A stretch of DNA of 64,000 bases from Pectinatus brassicae. Lineage in GTDB: Bacteria; Bacillota; Negativicutes; Selenomonadales; Selenomonadaceae. Position 1 is the stretch's first letter. Every line of letters starts with the position of its first letter. The notes below the pieces were generated by a model that did no database searches, had not been told where the DNA came from, and worked only from the letters and a program-made list of their open reading frames with translations. Where the stretch lies: positions 1 through 64,000 of the forward strand of contig NZ_JACHFH010000017.1 in the NCBI RefSeq assembly GCF_014201835.1. Reading direction: 5' to 3'. Shown here in pieces: positions 63,873-64,000 of this stretch. A program made the translations under genes and the position numbers.

Positions 63873-64000
63873 CAGGGGGCACATTGATTTTTGCAGAAAT
63901 GTAAACCCATACAGGGGGAGTTATGTATGCTTTTGTCGACCTATTTTCTGCATAAAATGTTTTTTGCCGATGAGTATGATATACTGATATTATTAGATTA

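Noticed and set aside
63860-63890. GTGACAGGGGGCACATTG resembles the transposon end TGTCACGGGGCACTG
   Set aside because: It is in the same orientation as the left end, lacks TGT/ACA at the border and the following TTTATTCTG block, so it is not a credible far end.
1-64000. CRISPR arrays or a CRISPR-associated Tn7 (CAST) system
   Set aside because: No regularly spaced direct repeats and no cas-like genes near the TnsABC/TniQ genes; the full-length TnsD-like protein also favours protein-guided targeting.

Overview
The window is AT-rich bacterial DNA. Gene order and families (argR-recN next to nadK, tlyA, dxs, ispA, xseB/xseA and nusB; asp23/amaP; a threonine T-box leader; encapsulin) point to a Firmicute, most likely a member of the Negativicutes (inference; no rRNA or marker gene was compared).

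Region 1 (1-30,100) is chromosomal backbone. On the minus strand a long housekeeping cluster runs from asp23 through amaP, a DUF2273 gene and nusB, past a terminator, then xseA-xseB-ispA-dxs-tlyA-nadK-mnmM-argR-recN. recN is broken inside its Walker B motif, apparently by an IS200/IS605-type insertion whose end lies at 1-151. Upstream come thrS with its T-box leader, dapB-asd, a VTT-domain membrane protein flanked by two copies of a MITE-like repeat, and priA-def-fmt. From 20 to 30 kb are a predicted pyrimidine-dimer glycosylase, an HxlR regulator, a thioesterase, an AEC transporter, a cold-shock gene with a hairpin leader, a structured RNA candidate, exported proteins, tRNA-Arg(CCG) with a serine-recombinase remnant against it, a nitroreductase, an encapsulated-ferritin plus encapsulin pair, and guaA.

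Region 2 (30,101-64,000) is accessory. Seven bases after the guaA stop codon a Tn7-like transposon begins: a TGT-type end, then TnsA-, TnsB-, TnsC- and TnsD/TniQ-like genes in overlapping order. Cargo follows: a WYL-domain regulator; a three-gene operon (YaaW/UPF0174-like, TerB-like membrane protein, unknown protein with an HRMDTFGHD signature) that is the best candidate here for an undescribed defence or envelope-stress system; IS256 and IS3 debris; a type I restriction-modification locus preceded by an unusual M-S fusion methylase whose motif IV reads DAPF; a DUF5677 protein; gene fragments and two very small ORFs; a phage/plasmid-like recombination module (DUF932, YqaJ nuclease, a CxxC protein); radC split by an IS3 element with a 4-bp target duplication; a small serine recombinase; a large primase/helicase-like protein; and a possible replication initiator. 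The far transposon end is not recognisable in the window, so the element probably continues beyond 64,000.

The accessory region therefore looks like a guaA-associated Tn7-like island that has gathered anti-phage and plasmid-type replication genes and was later hit by IS elements. No CRISPR array or cas gene is present.
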